Shown: positions 15,352 through 26,922, counted from the stretch's first letter. The stretch: DNA of 64,000 nt from Aquabacterium sp. (GCF_016195855.1 NZ_JACPYU010000008.1:62001-126000), one strand, 5' to 3'. Program-made: numbers and translations. Notes: generated from the letters alone by a model not told the origin.

Positions 15352-16377
15352 TCAGCCCTCGGCTTTGGCTTCACGGCGCATCAGCGCGCCAACAGCTTCG
15401 GCCGGTGTCAGTTGCCCATCCAGCACGGCCACCACCGCCTCGGTGATGGGCATGGCCACACCCAGCGTCTGTGCACGTTGCCACACCGTGGCCGCACTGT
15501 AGACGCCCTCGGCCACGTGGCCCAGGTCATGCAGGATCTGCTCCAGCGTTTTGCCGCAGGCCAGTTGCAGGCCCACCGTGCGGTTGCGCGAGAGGTTGCC
15601 CGTGGCCGTCAACACCAGGTCACCCAGGCCTGACAGGCCCATGAAGGTGTCGGCGCGGGCGCCCAGGGCCACGCCCAGGCGGGTCATTTCGGCCAGGCCG
15701 CGGGTGATCAGCGCGGCGCGGGCGTTGAGGCCCAGGTTCATGCCATCGGCAATGCCGGTGGCAATGGCCAGCACGTTCTTGACGGCGCCACCCACCTCGA
15801 CGCCGATCGGGTCGGTCGAGGTGTAGACGCGCAAGCTGTCACTGTGAAACGCCGCCACGGCCTGTTCGGCCAGTGCCAGATCGGTGCTGGCGGCCACCAG
15901 GGCGGTGGGCTGGCCCAGCGCCACCTCATTGGCGAAGCTCGGCCCCGACAGGACGCCACTGCGTGCATGTGGGCGCAGGGCCTGTGCGATTTCATGCCCC
16001 AGCCGGCCCGTGCCTTTTTCAAAGCCCTTGCACAGCCACAGGGTGGCCACGTCATCGGGCAGGCTTTGCAGCATGTTGCCCAACGCGGCCATGGGCGTGC
16101 CAATGATGATCAGCCCGCCATTGGCGCGCGCGTGCGCCACGGCCTCATCGAGGTCGTGGCTCAGTTGCAGCGCATCAGGAAAGCTCGCCTCGGGGAGGTA
16201 GCGCGCGTTGCAGCGGGCCGAACGCATGCCGTCGACCTGCGCGGCGTCCCGTGCCCACAGCATCACCTGCGGGTTGTGGCGCGCGGCACTGATCGCCAGG
16301 GCCGTGCCCCAGGCCCCCGCGCCCAGCACCGTGAGGTTGCGCGCGGCGAGCCCAGTCGTGGCTTCGTCGTTGGCCAA
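15352..16377 (-). CDS. gpsA: Glycerol-3-phosphate dehydrogenase [NAD(P)+]
   Basis: Reduces dihydroxyacetone phosphate to sn-glycerol 3-phosphate for phospholipid synthesis. The 341-residue protein begins with the Rossmann motif [14 protein letters not shown] (GxGxWG). It has [13 protein letters not shown] and the catalytic lysine in [17 protein letters not shown], then [16 protein letters not shown], all typical of GpsA. The first codon is TTG at 16377, two bases after the secB stop codon. No ATG exists before the Rossmann motif, so this start is probably real and coupled to secB. It is the last gene of the rhodanese-grxC-secB-gpsA run. Confidence 0.93.
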   Translation of the reverse strand: MANDEATTGLAARNLTVLGAGAWGTALAISAARHNPQVMLWARDAAQVDGMRSARCNARYLPEASFPDALQLSHDLDEAVAHARANGGLIIIGTPMAALGNMLQSLPDDVATLWLCKGFEKGTGRLGHEIAQALRPHARSGVLSGPSFANEVALGQPTALVAASTDLALAEQAVAAFHSDSLRVYTSTDPIGVEVGGAVKNVLAIATGIADGMNLGLNARAALITRGLAEMTRLGVALGARADTFMGLSGLGDLVLTATGNLSRNRTVGLQLACGKTLEQILHDLGHVAEGVYSAATVWQRAQTLGVAMPITEAVVAVLDGQLTPAEAVGALMRREAKAEG

Positions 16378-16378
16378 T

Positions 16379-16837
16379 TCAGGCTTGAGGAACTTGACCG
16401 GCAGCAGCGGCTTGTTGCAGCTGCGATTCGTACATGGCCTGGAAGTTCACTTCGGTCAGGTGCACGGGCGGGAAGCCGGTGCGGTTGAGCACGTCGGCCA
16501 CGGTGGCGCGCAGGTAGGGGTAGACGATCTGCGGGCAGGCGATGGCGATGATGGGCTGCATCTGCTCTTGCGGCACGTTCTTGATCTCGAACAGGCCGGC
16601 TTGCTTGGCTTCCACCAGGAACAGCACCTTGTCGTTGACCTTGGCGGTCACGGTGGCGGTCACGGCCACTTCATACAGGCCGTCGGTCACGGGTTCGGCG
16701 TGCAGGTTCAGTTGCACGTCCACTTGGGGTTGACCTTGCTCCAGCAGGATGGCGGGCGCGTTGGGCAGCTCCAGCGACAAGTCCTTCAGGTAGATGCGCT
16801 GGATCGAGAACGAAGGTTGTGCGGCTTGGTCAGTCAT
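16379..16837 (-). CDS. secB: Protein-export chaperone SecB
   Basis: A tetrameric cytosolic chaperone that keeps preproteins unfolded and hands them to SecA. At 152 residues it has normal length. Characteristic segments are [19 protein letters not shown] near the N-terminus, [46 protein letters not shown] (core [10 protein letters not shown]) and an acidic/Gln-rich tail. Its position between grxC and gpsA is standard for betaproteobacteria. Confidence 0.96.
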   Translation of the reverse strand: MTDQAAQPSFSIQRIYLKDLSLELPNAPAILLEQGQPQVDVQLNLHAEPVTDGLYEVAVTATVTAKVNDKVLFLVEAKQAGLFEIKNVPQEQMQPIIAIACPQIVYPYLRATVADVLNRTGFPPVHLTEVNFQAMYESQLQQAAAAGQVPQA

Positions 16838-16912
16838 GACAGATCCTTAAAAGAGGGTGTTGTAGGCCGGGGCGCTGCGGTTGGCGCAAAAAGTCCAAGC
16901 CAGAAAGACATT

Positions 16913-16959
16913 CGGGCTGGATTATGAACCAGCCCGATGACGGCCCTGTCACACAGGGC
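16913..16959. terminator. Two adjacent hairpins between secB and grxC
   Basis: CGGGCTGG-ATTATGAA-CCAGCCCG (16913-16936) and GCCCTGT-CAC-ACAGGGC (16943-16959) are two perfect stems downstream of grxC on the minus strand. Neither is followed by a clear T-run. They could attenuate read-through from grxC into secB or act as operators. Confidence 0.4.
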
Positions 16960-17009
16960 TCAGGGTTTGCGCCGGGACAAGGCCCCGCGTTTGCGGTGTC
17001 TTGGCTTCG

Positions 17010-17270
17010 TCAGGCCACGCCCAGCAAAGGCAGCAGGCCGCCGCGCTTGTCCAGGTCCATCAGGTCGTCACAACCACCCACGTGTGTGTCACCGATGAAG
17101 ATCTGCGGCACGGTCCGGCGGCCGGTGACGGCCATCATGTGGTCGCGCTGCGTCGGGTCCAGGTCGATGCGGATCTCTTCAATGGCCTCGACCCCGCGCT
17201 GCTTGAGCAAGGCCTTGGCGCGCAGGCAGTAAGGGCAGACCTGGGTGGTGTACATCTTGACGGCTTGCAT
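17010..17270 (-). CDS. grxC: Glutaredoxin 3
   Basis: An 86-residue glutathione-dependent thiol-disulfide oxidoreductase. The dithiol active site CPYC is near residue 12 (TTQVCPYCLRAKALL), followed by the glutathione-binding cis-Pro strand RRTVPQIFIGDTHVGG and GCDDLMDLDKRG. This layout and length match GrxC. It lies between the rhodanese gene and secB in a conserved redox/export cluster. Confidence 0.95.
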   Translation of the reverse strand: MQAVKMYTTQVCPYCLRAKALLKQRGVEAIEEIRIDLDPTQRDHMMAVTGRRTVPQIFIGDTHVGGCDDLMDLDKRGGLLPLLGVA

Positions 17271-17407
17271 GATCGGGGCAGCTGGAAACCGCTGGGGGTA
17301 TGAGTGAAGATGTCGCCATTGTCACCGCTTCGGGATGTCCGCCTGATCCATGGGGACTAACGGTGACATGTCACACCCCGGCCGGGGTGTCAGGCTGGCC
17401 CGCGCTT

Positions 17408-17821
17408 TCAGGCCTTCTCGATGGGCAGGTTGGCTTCGCGCCAGGCCTTGAGGCCGCCACCCAGGGACTGGACGTTCTCGTAGCCCATGGCCTTGAGCTG
17501 GGTCACGGCCTTGGCCGAGCGCACGCCAGAGGCGCACACCACCACCAGGGGCAGCTTCTTGTTGCCGGGCAGGCCCTTGCCGTTGCCGATTTCGCCCAGC
17601 GGGATGTTCTTGGCACCAGCCACGTGGGCGGTGGCGAACTCGGTCGGCTCGCACACGTCGATGACCTGGGCCTTTTCCTTGTTGATCAATTGCACGGCCA
17701 GGGCCGGGCTCAGGCCACCGTTGCCGCCTTCCTTGATTTGTTGCCACAGCAGCAGGGCGCCGGATGCACCAGCCGCGACCATCCAGTACCAGTTGTCAAC
17801 GATGTAGCTCGAGGAAGTCAT
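17408..17821 (-). CDS. Membrane-anchored rhodanese-domain protein
   Basis: A 137-residue sulfurtransferase-fold protein. Residues 8-27 (VDNWYWMVAAGASGALLLWQ) form an N-terminal membrane anchor, and the rhodanese domain covers about 38-130 with IDVCEPTEFATAHVAGAKNIPL and the active-site loop VVCASGVRSAKA (catalytic Cys). It is homologous to YibN, the usual neighbour of grxC and secB. A longer frame reaches 17947 but runs through the divergent promoter region, so the ATG at 17821 is preferred. The substrate is unknown. Confidence 0.9.
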   Translation of the reverse strand: MTSSSYIVDNWYWMVAAGASGALLLWQQIKEGGNGGLSPALAVQLINKEKAQVIDVCEPTEFATAHVAGAKNIPLGEIGNGKGLPGNKKLPLVVVCASGVRSAKAVTQLKAMGYENVQSLGGGLKAWREANLPIEKA

Positions 17822-17974
17822 GCAAAAACTCTCTTTGTGTACAGTGCGTCTTGAGGTGACGCCATGCGGGCCCGCGAACCAATGGCCGCTCGGGCAGGCA
17901 GGGATTATAAAATCGCCGATTCCGCTGGCCACGCATGCCGGCACCACTTTCTTAGCTCATTGGGACCGACCGTC

Positions 17975-18718
17975 ATGTACAAGCTCGTGCTGATTCGCCA
18001 CGGCGAATCGACCTGGAACCTGGAAAACCGCTTCACCGGCTGGGTCGACGTTGACCTGACACCCACTGGCGTGTCGCAGGCCATGTCGGCCGGCCAGTTG
18101 CTCAAGGCCGAAGGCTATGAGTTCGACATTGCCTACACCTCGGTGCTCAAGCGTGCCATCCACACGCTGAACTACTGCCTGGACGAGATGGACCGCATCT
18201 GGTTGCCCGTGGTCAAGAGCTGGCGCCTCAATGAGCGCCACTACGGTGGCCTGCAAGGTCTGAACAAGGCCGAAACCGCCCAGAAGCACGGTGACGAGCA
18301 GGTGCTGGTGTGGCGCCGCAGCTATGACACCCCGCCGCCCGCCCTGGCCCCCAACGACCCCATGGGCCAACGCCAGGACAAGCGCTACGCCGGCCTGCCC
18401 GCCGACCAGATCCCGCTGACCGAGTGCCTCAAGGACACCGTGGCCCGCGTGCTGCCTTACTGGAACGAAGAGATCGCACCGACCATCAAGTCGGGCAAGC
18501 GCGTGGTGATCGCTGCGCACGGCAACTCGATCCGCGCCCTGGTCAAGTACCTGGACAACATCGGTGACGCCGACATCGTGGGCTTGAACATCCCCAACGG
18601 CATCCCCCTGGTGTACGAGCTGGACGAGAACCTCAAGCCGATCAAGCACTACTACCTGGGCGACGCCGAAGCCGCTGCCAAGGCTGCAGCGGCCGTGGCC
18701 ACGCAAGGCAAGGCCTGA
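17975..18718 (+). CDS. gpmA: 2,3-bisphosphoglycerate-dependent phosphoglycerate mutase
   Basis: Interconverts 3- and 2-phosphoglycerate in glycolysis and gluconeogenesis. The 247-residue protein carries the phospho-histidine motif [20 protein letters not shown] (RHG at 8-10) and the second active-site region [17 protein letters not shown]. The second catalytic His is in [17 protein letters not shown]. The ATG at 17975 gives the exact family start. A TATAAA box at 17906-17911 is a plausible -10. The gene is divergent from the rhodanese gene, a conserved arrangement. Confidence 0.96.
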   Translation: MYKLVLIRHGESTWNLENRFTGWVDVDLTPTGVSQAMSAGQLLKAEGYEFDIAYTSVLKRAIHTLNYCLDEMDRIWLPVVKSWRLNERHYGGLQGLNKAETAQKHGDEQVLVWRRSYDTPPPALAPNDPMGQRQDKRYAGLPADQIPLTECLKDTVARVLPYWNEEIAPTIKSGKRVVIAAHGNSIRALVKYLDNIGDADIVGLNIPNGIPLVYELDENLKPIKHYYLGDAEAAAKAAAAVATQGKA

Positions 18719-18732
18719 TCAGGCTTTGATCA

Positions 18733-19740
18733 TCAGGGGCTCAAGCCCCACACCACAGGGCAGTGGTCGGAGAGTTCCCGGCCGCGGTCTTGCGGGTTGA
18801 AAGGCAGGCGCGCAAAGCGCCTGTTCTTGTTTCTGGCGGCCAGTTTGGGGTCGATGAGGATGTCGTCGATATAGGCCTTGTGGCGGTCGCTGGCATCGCA
18901 GGGCACATAGGCCTGGCCTTCGGTGGCGCGCGTGAGGATGGCGCCCGGTGGCTCGTTGTCGCTCCAGGCCTGCATCAGGTTGAGGGGGGCGGCTTCATCG
19001 GGGCCGGCGGGGTAGCGCGCGTCCTTTTCCAGGCGGCGGTTGAAGTCGCCGAGCACGGCAAAGGCCTTGCCTTCGCGCACACGCTGGTCGACCCAGGCCT
19101 CGACGACGGGGACTTGCTGGCGCAGGCGCTCGCAGGGGCCGAAGTGGCGGTCCAGGCGGCCATCGAAGCAGCCGCTCTTGAGGTGCACGGCCAGCAGGCG
19201 CACCTCTTGGGCGGTGCCGGGGTAGAGCGTGATGTCGGCACCGGCGCGTGTGGCCCCGTCGATGTCGAGCGCGTTCAGGTCGCCGTTGCAGCGGTAGGGC
19301 AGGCCCTCGCGGATGGCGAAGCCCACCTTCTGCGGATGGGCGCGGTTCACGAAGCAATCGAGCTTCCAGCCTTTGGTGAAGACCATGCGGGCGGCGTCCG
19401 GGCCATCGACCTCTTGCAGGGCGACCACGTCGGCTTGTTGTTCGTCGCGCAGTTGCGTGGCCGTGTGGGCCAGGGCGTCGAAATCGGCTTGCGTGCGCGA
19501 AGGCGGCTGGGGCTTGCCCGGCGTGCAGGGGAAGGTGCGCTCGTTGCTGGCCGGCTGCTGGCTTGTGCAGTGCGGCGCCATGTCCTCATGGGCACGCGGG
19601 GTCATCAGCCATTCCATGTTCCAGGTGGCCAGGGTCAGCGGGCTGCTCGACGCGGCATGGGTGACAAAGGGATACGCGTTGAGCGCGCCAGCGGTAACGC
19701 AGGCCAGCAGCAGCCGGCGCATCATGGGCGAGAATGACAA
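18733..19740 (-). CDS. Secreted endonuclease/exonuclease/phosphatase-fold protein
   Basis: A 335-residue exported protein with a signal peptide of about 30 residues ending [11 protein letters not shown]. The EEP fold shows its metal/catalytic residues in [11 protein letters not shown] (Asn), [11 protein letters not shown] (Glu), VLGDFNRRL (Asp/Asn) and [12 protein letters not shown] (Asp-His), so it is predicted active on nucleic acid or a phosphoester. The first codon is TTG at 19740, supported by GGAGA six bases upstream. ATG codons at 19725/19722 lack a ribosome binding site. It is convergent with gpmA. Confidence 0.85.
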   Translation of the reverse strand: MSFSPMMRRLLLACVTAGALNAYPFVTHAASSSPLTLATWNMEWLMTPRAHEDMAPHCTSQQPASNERTFPCTPGKPQPPSRTQADFDALAHTATQLRDEQQADVVALQEVDGPDAARMVFTKGWKLDCFVNRAHPQKVGFAIREGLPYRCNGDLNALDIDGATRAGADITLYPGTAQEVRLLAVHLKSGCFDGRLDRHFGPCERLRQQVPVVEAWVDQRVREGKAFAVLGDFNRRLEKDARYPAGPDEAAPLNLMQAWSDNEPPGAILTRATEGQAYVPCDASDRHKAYIDDILIDPKLAARNKNRRFARLPFNPQDRGRELSDHCPVVWGLSP

Positions 19741-19980
19741 GGGCGTCTCCGTGAGCTTGAAATGGTATTTGCGCAGATCATGCGGTGTGACGCAGTGGAC
19801 TGTAAGCGGCCGTCGGACTATGTCTCTGACCAGGTTGTGACCGGGTGTGAAGAGCCTCTTAATCTGGCCGTCCGGATGGCCCCATACCTGAGGGGAGGGG
19901 TTCTACCACTCGCTGGTGTTTGGCAACGCCCCTACATTCCCAAATCACAACTAACTTTGGCTCATGGAGGAGCGCGACAT

Positions 19981-20658
19981 ATGAAAACAGTGAAGACCTA
20001 TTTGGCTGCGGTTCTGGTAACGGCAGCGGCTTCTGGTGCTCAGGCCGCCCAGGATGCGAATTGGCATTTCGAGGGCACGATCGGACAGATCATGCCTTTC
20101 ATCACAACGTATTTTCACGGCGTCGCCAGCCAGGAACTAGCAACGCAGCCCGTGGCCTCGCTTGAGGGTATGCAAACCGGCGACAAGTTCACCCTTGATA
20201 TTGCCGTGGACCTGGGTGCGAACAAGGCCGTGGGCGTCACGTTCAGTACCGCCGGTGGCAATCTGCTGTACCACGCGGATGAGTTGTTCTATTCATCCCC
20301 GAGTGTGGCGCCGATGTGGGGTCGTATTCAGATGAAAACGACAGAGATCTCGCCGACCATCTATGGTCCCAAAGAGCTGGACCCGATAATTAATGTGGCG
20401 GGACTAGAGGAAGTACCTTCCTTCTCAACGCTCAATGGCATTTTTTCGACGGGGAACGTGAGCAACTTGTCCGGCGGCATGGGATGGTATGCGGGGCCTG
20501 CCAGCGCGGTGTCGCGACTGGCAAACATCGGCGTGAACATTACCTCAGTGGCTGTGACGTCCGTACCCGAGCCCTCGTCTATGTTGATGTGGGGGCTGGG
20601 TTTGTTCGGCTTGGCGGCAATCACCCGCCCCCGTGTCAAACCAATGGGGCCTGTGTAA
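19981..20658 (+). CDS. PEP-CTERM surface protein (first of five in the window)
   Basis: A 225-residue exported protein. Signal peptide MKTVKTYLAAVLVTAAASGAQA is followed by a beta-rich body without a recognised domain. The C-terminus has the sorting tag VPEPSSMLMWGLGLFGLAAI and a basic tail (TRPRVK). PEP-CTERM proteins are processed by an exosortase and linked to exopolysaccharide and floc formation; the exosortase is not in this window. GGAGGAGCG precedes the ATG at a good distance. The codon and base composition of the body seem less GC-rich than its neighbours. No partner gene is obvious. Confidence 0.85.
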   Translation: MKTVKTYLAAVLVTAAASGAQAAQDANWHFEGTIGQIMPFITTYFHGVASQELATQPVASLEGMQTGDKFTLDIAVDLGANKAVGVTFSTAGGNLLYHADELFYSSPSVAPMWGRIQMKTTEISPTIYGPKELDPIINVAGLEEVPSFSTLNGIFSTGNVSNLSGGMGWYAGPASAVSRLANIGVNITSVAVTSVPEPSSMLMWGLGLFGLAAITRPRVKPMGPV

Positions 20659-20714
20659 AGACGCTAAGTGCAGGAAAAGGGGCGGCCATGCGGTCGCCTC
20701 TGTCCTGCCAGTTT

Positions 20715-21620
20715 TCAGACGCCCAGTGCGGCGCGGTCCAGCGTGTAGTTCTGCGGGCCGGCGGCGGCGATCTTGATGGCGCCGATGCGGTTGGCCAGGG
20801 CCACCGACTTGACCAGGTCCCAGCCATTGGCCAGGCCGTAAAGCAGGCCGCCGCGGAAGGCGTCGCCACAACCGGTGGGGTCGACCACGGCCGAGGCCTT
20901 GACGCCGGGCACGTGGGTCTTCTCGCCCTGGATGTAGACATTGCAGCCATCGGCGCCCAGGGTCTCGATCAGGCCCTTGAGGTGCGACTTGGACAGCTCA
21001 GCCAGGCTGCTGCCGGTGCGGTCGGCCAGCATCTTGCCTTCGTAGTCGTTGACGGTCACCCAGGTGGCTTGGGAGATGAAGGTCTTGAGCTCCTCGCCAT
21101 CGAACATGGGCAGGCCCTGGCCCGGGTCGAATACGACGGGGATGCCCACGGCATGGGCCTGGCGCGCGTGCTGGATCATGGCGTCGCGGCCGTCCGGCGC
21201 GATGATGGCCAGCTTGATCGCCGGGTTGGCTTCGATCTTCTGCATGTGGGCCTGCCCCATGGCACCGGGGTGGAAGGCTGTGATCTGGTTGTTGTCCTGG
21301 TCGGTGATGATGATGGCTTGCGCGGTGTAGTCGTCTTCCACCATGCGCACATCGGTGAGCATCATGCCCAGTCCGTCGAGGTGGTTGCGGTAGATGGCGC
21401 CGTCCTTGCCCAGCATGGCCATGATGCGGGGGTGGCCACCCAGTTGCTTGAGGCTGTAGGCGATGTTGCCGGCGCAGCCACCGAACTCCTTGCGCAGCGT
21501 GGGCACCAGGAAGGACACGTTGAGGATGTGGACCTGCTCGGGCAGGATCTGCTGGGCAAATCGGCCGGGGAAGGTGGTGATGGTGTCAAAGGCCAGGGAG
21601 CCGCAGATCAGAACGGACAT
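20715..21620 (-). CDS. PfkB-family carbohydrate/nucleoside kinase (adenosine kinase-like)
   Basis: A 301-residue ribokinase-fold kinase. It starts MSVLICGSLAFDTITTFPGRF and has the sugar-contact motif EFGGCAGNIAYSLKQLGG. The second PfkB signature VDPTGCGDAFRGGLLYGL contains the anion hole GCGD and the catalytic Asp. The closest type by eye is the bacterial adenosine kinase-like group often found at the end of the acc operon in Burkholderiales. The substrate (adenosine or a sugar) cannot be fixed from sequence. GAGGATCACC before the ATG is a good ribosome binding site. It lies 24 bases downstream of the DUF3426 gene. Confidence 0.85.
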   Translation of the reverse strand: MSVLICGSLAFDTITTFPGRFAQQILPEQVHILNVSFLVPTLRKEFGGCAGNIAYSLKQLGGHPRIMAMLGKDGAIYRNHLDGLGMMLTDVRMVEDDYTAQAIIITDQDNNQITAFHPGAMGQAHMQKIEANPAIKLAIIAPDGRDAMIQHARQAHAVGIPVVFDPGQGLPMFDGEELKTFISQATWVTVNDYEGKMLADRTGSSLAELSKSHLKGLIETLGADGCNVYIQGEKTHVPGVKASAVVDPTGCGDAFRGGLLYGLANGWDLVKSVALANRIGAIKIAAAGPQNYTLDRAALGV

Positions 21621-21644
21621 GGTGATCCTCGGGGGTGAATCAGG

Positions 21645-23327
21645 TCAGGGGTAGAACAGCTCGGCGGTGTAGCCGGCCGGGTGGATGTCGGCCGCTTTCA
21701 GGCGCCATTGCAGCGTGGTGCTGCGCTGGCTGGGGGCGGCCGTGGGGATGCTGGCGGCAGGGCTGGCCGGGTGGGCTGCGTCAGCCTTGAGGTCGGCTTT
21801 GGCATCGGCGGTGTCCAGCCATTGCGCATCATGCGGTGAGAAGACGCGGCGCGCGATCACGGCGCCGCTGTCGTCGGTCAGGGTCAGGTCCACGTGGGGC
21901 CAGGCCAGGTCGATGCCGGCCTGGTTGCGCACGACCACGGTCAGGCGGTAGCTGTCGGGGCCTTCGGAGGTGGTGCGCACGAGCTCCAGGTTGTCGACCA
22001 GCAGGGCCTCCAGGCGCAGCGGTGGCGCCAGCTTGCAGCCGACCGCCTCGCACCATTGCGTGAGCAGCGGGCGGCTGGCGGGGTGGTAGGCGGCCACCAG
22101 GTCGCGGAACTGGTGGACCAGTTGCAGGCCCAGGGTCAGCAGCAGGCTCAGGGCGACGAAGGACAGCACGCCACGCACGGCCGGGTGGCGCCAGAAGGCC
22201 TTGCGCTGTGCGCGCTTGAGGAACTCCGGCGTCTGGTCGCCCGGGGCGCGGCCGCGTGTGCCCGACTTGCCGGGGCGCGCGCTGGGCGGTGGCAGGGCCA
22301 GCTCGTTTTCTTGTTCGTCGGCAAAGCGCGAGGGCTGTGTCGACAAATCGTCTTCGGATTCGCGCTGGGGTGGCCGGGAGGTGGCAGGTGACGCCAGCGG
22401 TGCACGCAGGGCCGATGTCGACACGGCGCCAGGCTTGGGCAGCGGGCCGGGTGCGGGGGGCGGGGGAGCCGGTGTGTCGTCTTCGAGCGAAGAGGGGCCG
22501 AAGTCGGAGGCCCAGTCTTCCTCGGCGTCGATCATGGCGTCGCTGGGGAACTGGGCATCGGCGAACTCGGGGCCGCGTCCACGACGGTGAGGGGCACGGC
22601 GCTCGCGCTCCGAGGGCATGAGGTAACGCGAGTCCAGCGCATCGGCCTCGTCGGTGCTGGGCACGTCCTCGGGGGGCTCGTCCAGCCAGGGCTGCGGCGC
22701 CTGGTCCATGGGCGCCTGCGGCATGTAGGCGGGCTCGGGCTCGGGGGCGGGCTCATGGGTCGGGAAGGGCGCTGGCGCAGGCGGCACGCGGCCACGCGAG
22801 GTGGCGGCCAGCACGACTTCCAGTGGCGTGTTGTCGTCCACGGCGATGGACGTGTCCAGCTCGAAATCGGTGGTGCCTTCGATGGGTGTCGGGTCCAGCG
22901 CCAGGTCGTCTTCCTGCAAGGTGTGCCTGGCCGGTTCAGCGGCGGGCAGGCGGGACGTTGCAAAGTTCGCCGGCTGGGTGCGCTCCCAACCATCAGGCGG
23001 CTGGGACTCGATGCCCAGGTTCAGCTCTTCTTCTGACAGCAGCGATTGCGAGCCCAGCTCATCACCCCGTTCATCGCTGGGGGCGGTGATAGGGGCGGTG
23101 ATGGGCGCGGGCTCAGGGGCTGGCAGCGGCGGCTCGCTCACGGGCGGCGTGCTGGCCTGAGCGGGCCGGGGCGGCGGCGGGTCCTTGTCGAGGTCGAACA
23201 GCGCGGGCAGGGCGTTGAACACCTCGTTGCAGCGGCCACAGCGCACCCAGCCTTCCGAGACCTTCAATTGGTCTTGGACGACTTTGAAGATCGTGCCGCA
23301 GTGGGAACAACGCGTGGCCAGGCTCAT
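21645..23327 (-). CDS. Zinc-ribbon and DUF3426 membrane protein
   Basis: A 560-residue protein. It begins with an MJ0042-type zinc ribbon (CSHCGTIF and CGRCNEVF, four Cys within 40 residues). A long Pro/Ala/Glu-rich disordered region of about 300 residues follows, then one membrane helix VRGVLSFVALSLLLTLGLQL (about 385-405). The C-terminal DUF3426 domain (about 410-560) has LELVRTTSEGPDSYRLTVVV. The layout, with a cytosolic metal ribbon and a periplasmic beta domain, suggests a sensor or envelope role, but none is established. The gene regularly follows prmA in betaproteobacteria. Confidence 0.85.
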   Translation of the reverse strand: MSLATRCSHCGTIFKVVQDQLKVSEGWVRCGRCNEVFNALPALFDLDKDPPPPRPAQASTPPVSEPPLPAPEPAPITAPITAPSDERGDELGSQSLLSEEELNLGIESQPPDGWERTQPANFATSRLPAAEPARHTLQEDDLALDPTPIEGTTDFELDTSIAVDDNTPLEVVLAATSRGRVPPAPAPFPTHEPAPEPEPAYMPQAPMDQAPQPWLDEPPEDVPSTDEADALDSRYLMPSERERRAPHRRGRGPEFADAQFPSDAMIDAEEDWASDFGPSSLEDDTPAPPPPAPGPLPKPGAVSTSALRAPLASPATSRPPQRESEDDLSTQPSRFADEQENELALPPPSARPGKSGTRGRAPGDQTPEFLKRAQRKAFWRHPAVRGVLSFVALSLLLTLGLQLVHQFRDLVAAYHPASRPLLTQWCEAVGCKLAPPLRLEALLVDNLELVRTTSEGPDSYRLTVVVRNQAGIDLAWPHVDLTLTDDSGAVIARRVFSPHDAQWLDTADAKADLKADAAHPASPAASIPTAAPSQRSTTLQWRLKAADIHPAGYTAELFYP

Positions 23328-23434
23328 GGCGCCAGTTTATGTCACCGATGGGGCTGTTCTTTGTTGGCCTCGTGCAACTGCGGGGGCGCCAGCATAGAGG
23401 CGCCAGCCGGTCAAGGGCGCGTTGGAAGCCTGAT

Positions 23435-24373
23435 TCAGGCCGGCTTTTGCGCCGTCATCAGGATCCAGCCTTCTTCGGAATTGGCCACTTGCAGTTGCAG
23501 GCCGACTTCCGCGTAGGCGTCCTTGAGTTCCTGCTCCTGTCGGGCCAGGATGCCGGCGAGCACCAGATGGCCGCCCGGCGCGACATGGCCGGCCAGCAGC
23601 GGGGCCAGCATCTTCAAGGGTGTGGCCAGGATGTTGGCCAGCACGACCGGGTAAGCCGCTTTGGCCTCGCCCACCAGATCAGGCAGGCCCGCGTTGATGG
23701 GCAGCGTGCCGTCAGCGGCCTTGAGGTGCGCCAGGTTGACCTCGGCATTGGCGTTGGTGGACTCGACGGCAGCGGGGTCGATGTCGACCGCATCCACCAC
23801 ACCGGAGCCATGCAGCGCGGCGCCAATGGCCAGGATGCCCGAGCCACAGCCGTAGTCCAGCACACGCTGACCCTGGTAGGCCGCGCTGTTTTGCGCGATC
23901 CACTTCAGGCACATGCGGGTGGTGGGGTGGGTGCCGGTGCCAAAGGCCAGGCCCGGGTCCAGGCGCATCACGGTCTTGGCGGCAGCGGGTACCTCATGCC
24001 AGGTCGGCACGATGTAGAAGCTGTCGGTGATGGGCACAGGCTGGAACTGCGACTGCGTCAGGCGCACCCAGTCCTGCTCGTCAACGGGCTGGATGCCCTG
24101 CACATGGATGTCGCTGGCCCAGTCCTGCGCGAGGATCAGGGTCACGGCCTCCAGGGCTTCGGCTTCGTTGGGGAACAGGCTCTTGATGGTCGAGCGTTGC
24201 CAGGCTTCGCGCGGCACGGGCATGCCGGGCTCACCCCACAGGGCTTCTTCGTGTTCGGTGTCGGCATCAGCGTCTTCAACCGACACGGACAAGGCCTCGA
24301 TCTCCATGAGCGCGTCGCTCAGGGTTTCGACTTCGGCCTCTTTGGCCAGCAGGGTGAGTTCAAACAAGGGCAT
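23435..24373 (-). CDS. prmA: Ribosomal protein L11 methyltransferase
   Basis: Trimethylates the N-terminus and lysines of ribosomal protein L11 using S-adenosylmethionine. At 312 residues, it has an N-terminal substrate-recognition domain (MPLFELTLLAKEAEVETLSD) and a Rossmann methyltransferase domain (about 145-300) with LAFGTGTHPTTRMCL, VLDYGCGSGILAIGAA, VDAVDIDP and the NPPF-equivalent VLANILATPL. The frame extends 17 codons upstream, but the family start and the accC stop place the true start at ATG 24373, 20 bases after accC. Confidence 0.95.
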   Translation of the reverse strand: MPLFELTLLAKEAEVETLSDALMEIEALSVSVEDADADTEHEEALWGEPGMPVPREAWQRSTIKSLFPNEAEALEAVTLILAQDWASDIHVQGIQPVDEQDWVRLTQSQFQPVPITDSFYIVPTWHEVPAAAKTVMRLDPGLAFGTGTHPTTRMCLKWIAQNSAAYQGQRVLDYGCGSGILAIGAALHGSGVVDAVDIDPAAVESTNANAEVNLAHLKAADGTLPINAGLPDLVGEAKAAYPVVLANILATPLKMLAPLLAGHVAPGGHLVLAGILARQEQELKDAYAEVGLQLQVANSEEGWILMTAQKPA

Positions 24374-24392
24374 GTCTGTGGCCTGGTCGGGC

Positions 24393-25742
<1,350 letters not shown>

Positions 25743-25754
25743 GGCAAGACCCCT

Positions 25755-26219
25755 TTATTCAACGATGAACAAAGGCTGGCCGTATTCAACTGGCTGGCCA
25801 TTTTCGACCAGGATCTTGGTGATGGTGCCATCCTGGTCAGCCTCGATCTCGTTCATGATCTTCATGGCTTCGATGATGCACACGGGCTGGCCGGCCTTGA
25901 CCTGGTCGCCGACTTCGGCAAAGGCCTTGGCGCCAGGGCTGGACGAGCGGTAGAAGGTGCCCACCATGGGTGACTTCACCACATGGCCGGTTTCCTCGGC
26001 CGGGGCGGCTTCCACGGCGGCAGGCGCACCCGCAGAAGCGGCCACCGGGGCCGCCTGGGCCACAGGCATGGCCTGCTGCATCATGGGGGCGGCCATGACC
26101 ACGGGCGTGGCGCCGGCCTTGACGATGCGGACTTTGCCATCGGCTTCGGTGATTTCGAGTTCGGAAACGTTGGACTCGGACACGAGGTCGATCAGGGTTT
26201 TGAGTTTGCGCAGGTCCAT
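25755..26219 (-). CDS. accB: Biotin carboxyl carrier protein of acetyl-CoA carboxylase
   Basis: A 154-residue carrier of biotin between AccC and the carboxyltransferase. The N-terminal half ([23 protein letters not shown]) is followed by an Ala/Pro-rich linker. The biotinyl domain covers about 75-154 with the biotin-acceptor lysine in [15 protein letters not shown] (EAMKIM). The ATG at 26219 is chosen over a longer frame because family members start MDLRKLK. Transcribed with accC (12-base gap). Confidence 0.97.
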   Translation of the reverse strand: MDLRKLKTLIDLVSESNVSELEITEADGKVRIVKAGATPVVMAAPMMQQAMPVAQAAPVAASAGAPAAVEAAPAEETGHVVKSPMVGTFYRSSSPGAKAFAEVGDQVKAGQPVCIIEAMKIMNEIEADQDGTITKILVENGQPVEYGQPLFIVE

Positions 26220-26302
26220 GATGGTGGGTTCTCCAGGAATGCGGTGAGAGCGGGTGACGCTCAAGGGTGGTGCGGGTGAACGCCGGCCGGGATGTGGCCA
26301 GG

Positions 26303-26764
26303 TCAGCCGCCAGATGTGCCAGATGTTGGCGCGCTCAATTTTTCCAGCGCGGCTTCCAGTGCCAGCCGGTAGCCCGATGCCCCCAGCCCCACGATCACGC
26401 CTTCGGCGAGGTCGGAGAAATAGGAGTGGTGGCGGAAGGGCTCGCGCCGATGCACGTTGGACAGATGCACTTCGATGAAGGGCAAGGCCACGCCAGCGAA
26501 GGCATCACGCAGGGCCACGCTGGTGTGCGTGTAAGCCCCGGGGTTGATGATGATGAACTGGGTGCCGTCGGTGCGTGCGGCGTGCACGCGGTCGATCAGG
26601 GCCCCTTCGTGGTTGCTCTGAAAGGCCGACAAGCTGGCACCACGCGCAGCGGCGTGCTTGACCAGACCAGTGTTGATCTGCTCCAGGGTCGTGGCGCCGT
26701 AAACCTGGGGCTCGCGGGTGCCGAGCAGGTTCAGATTGGGGCCATGGAGGACAAGAATCTGCAT
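26303..26764 (-). CDS. aroQ: Type II 3-dehydroquinate dehydratase
   Basis: Removes water from 3-dehydroquinate to give 3-dehydroshikimate in aromatic amino acid synthesis. The 153-residue protein starts [20 protein letters not shown], with the active-site Tyr in [24 protein letters not shown] and [21 protein letters not shown] carry the active-site His and the lid residues (core [17 protein letters not shown]). The longer frame to 26863 is rejected as non-family. aroQ directly upstream of accB is a frequent proteobacterial arrangement. Confidence 0.97.
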   Translation of the reverse strand: MQILVLHGPNLNLLGTREPQVYGATTLEQINTGLVKHAAARGASLSAFQSNHEGALIDRVHAARTDGTQFIIINPGAYTHTSVALRDAFAGVALPFIEVHLSNVHRREPFRHHSYFSDLAEGVIVGLGASGYRLALEAALEKLSAPTSGTSGG

Positions 26765-26922
26765 GCGTCTCTGGCTTGACTGCGGGTGCCGAGGCTGTTT
26801 TGCCTCTGTGTGGCGCCTGCAAGCTAGGCCAAGAAAATGAAAGTAGGCGGATTTTAGACGCAAATGCGCGCAAATCCATCATTTCATTGAAATCTGTCCG
26901 GTTTGGCTGCTTTGGCGCAAGT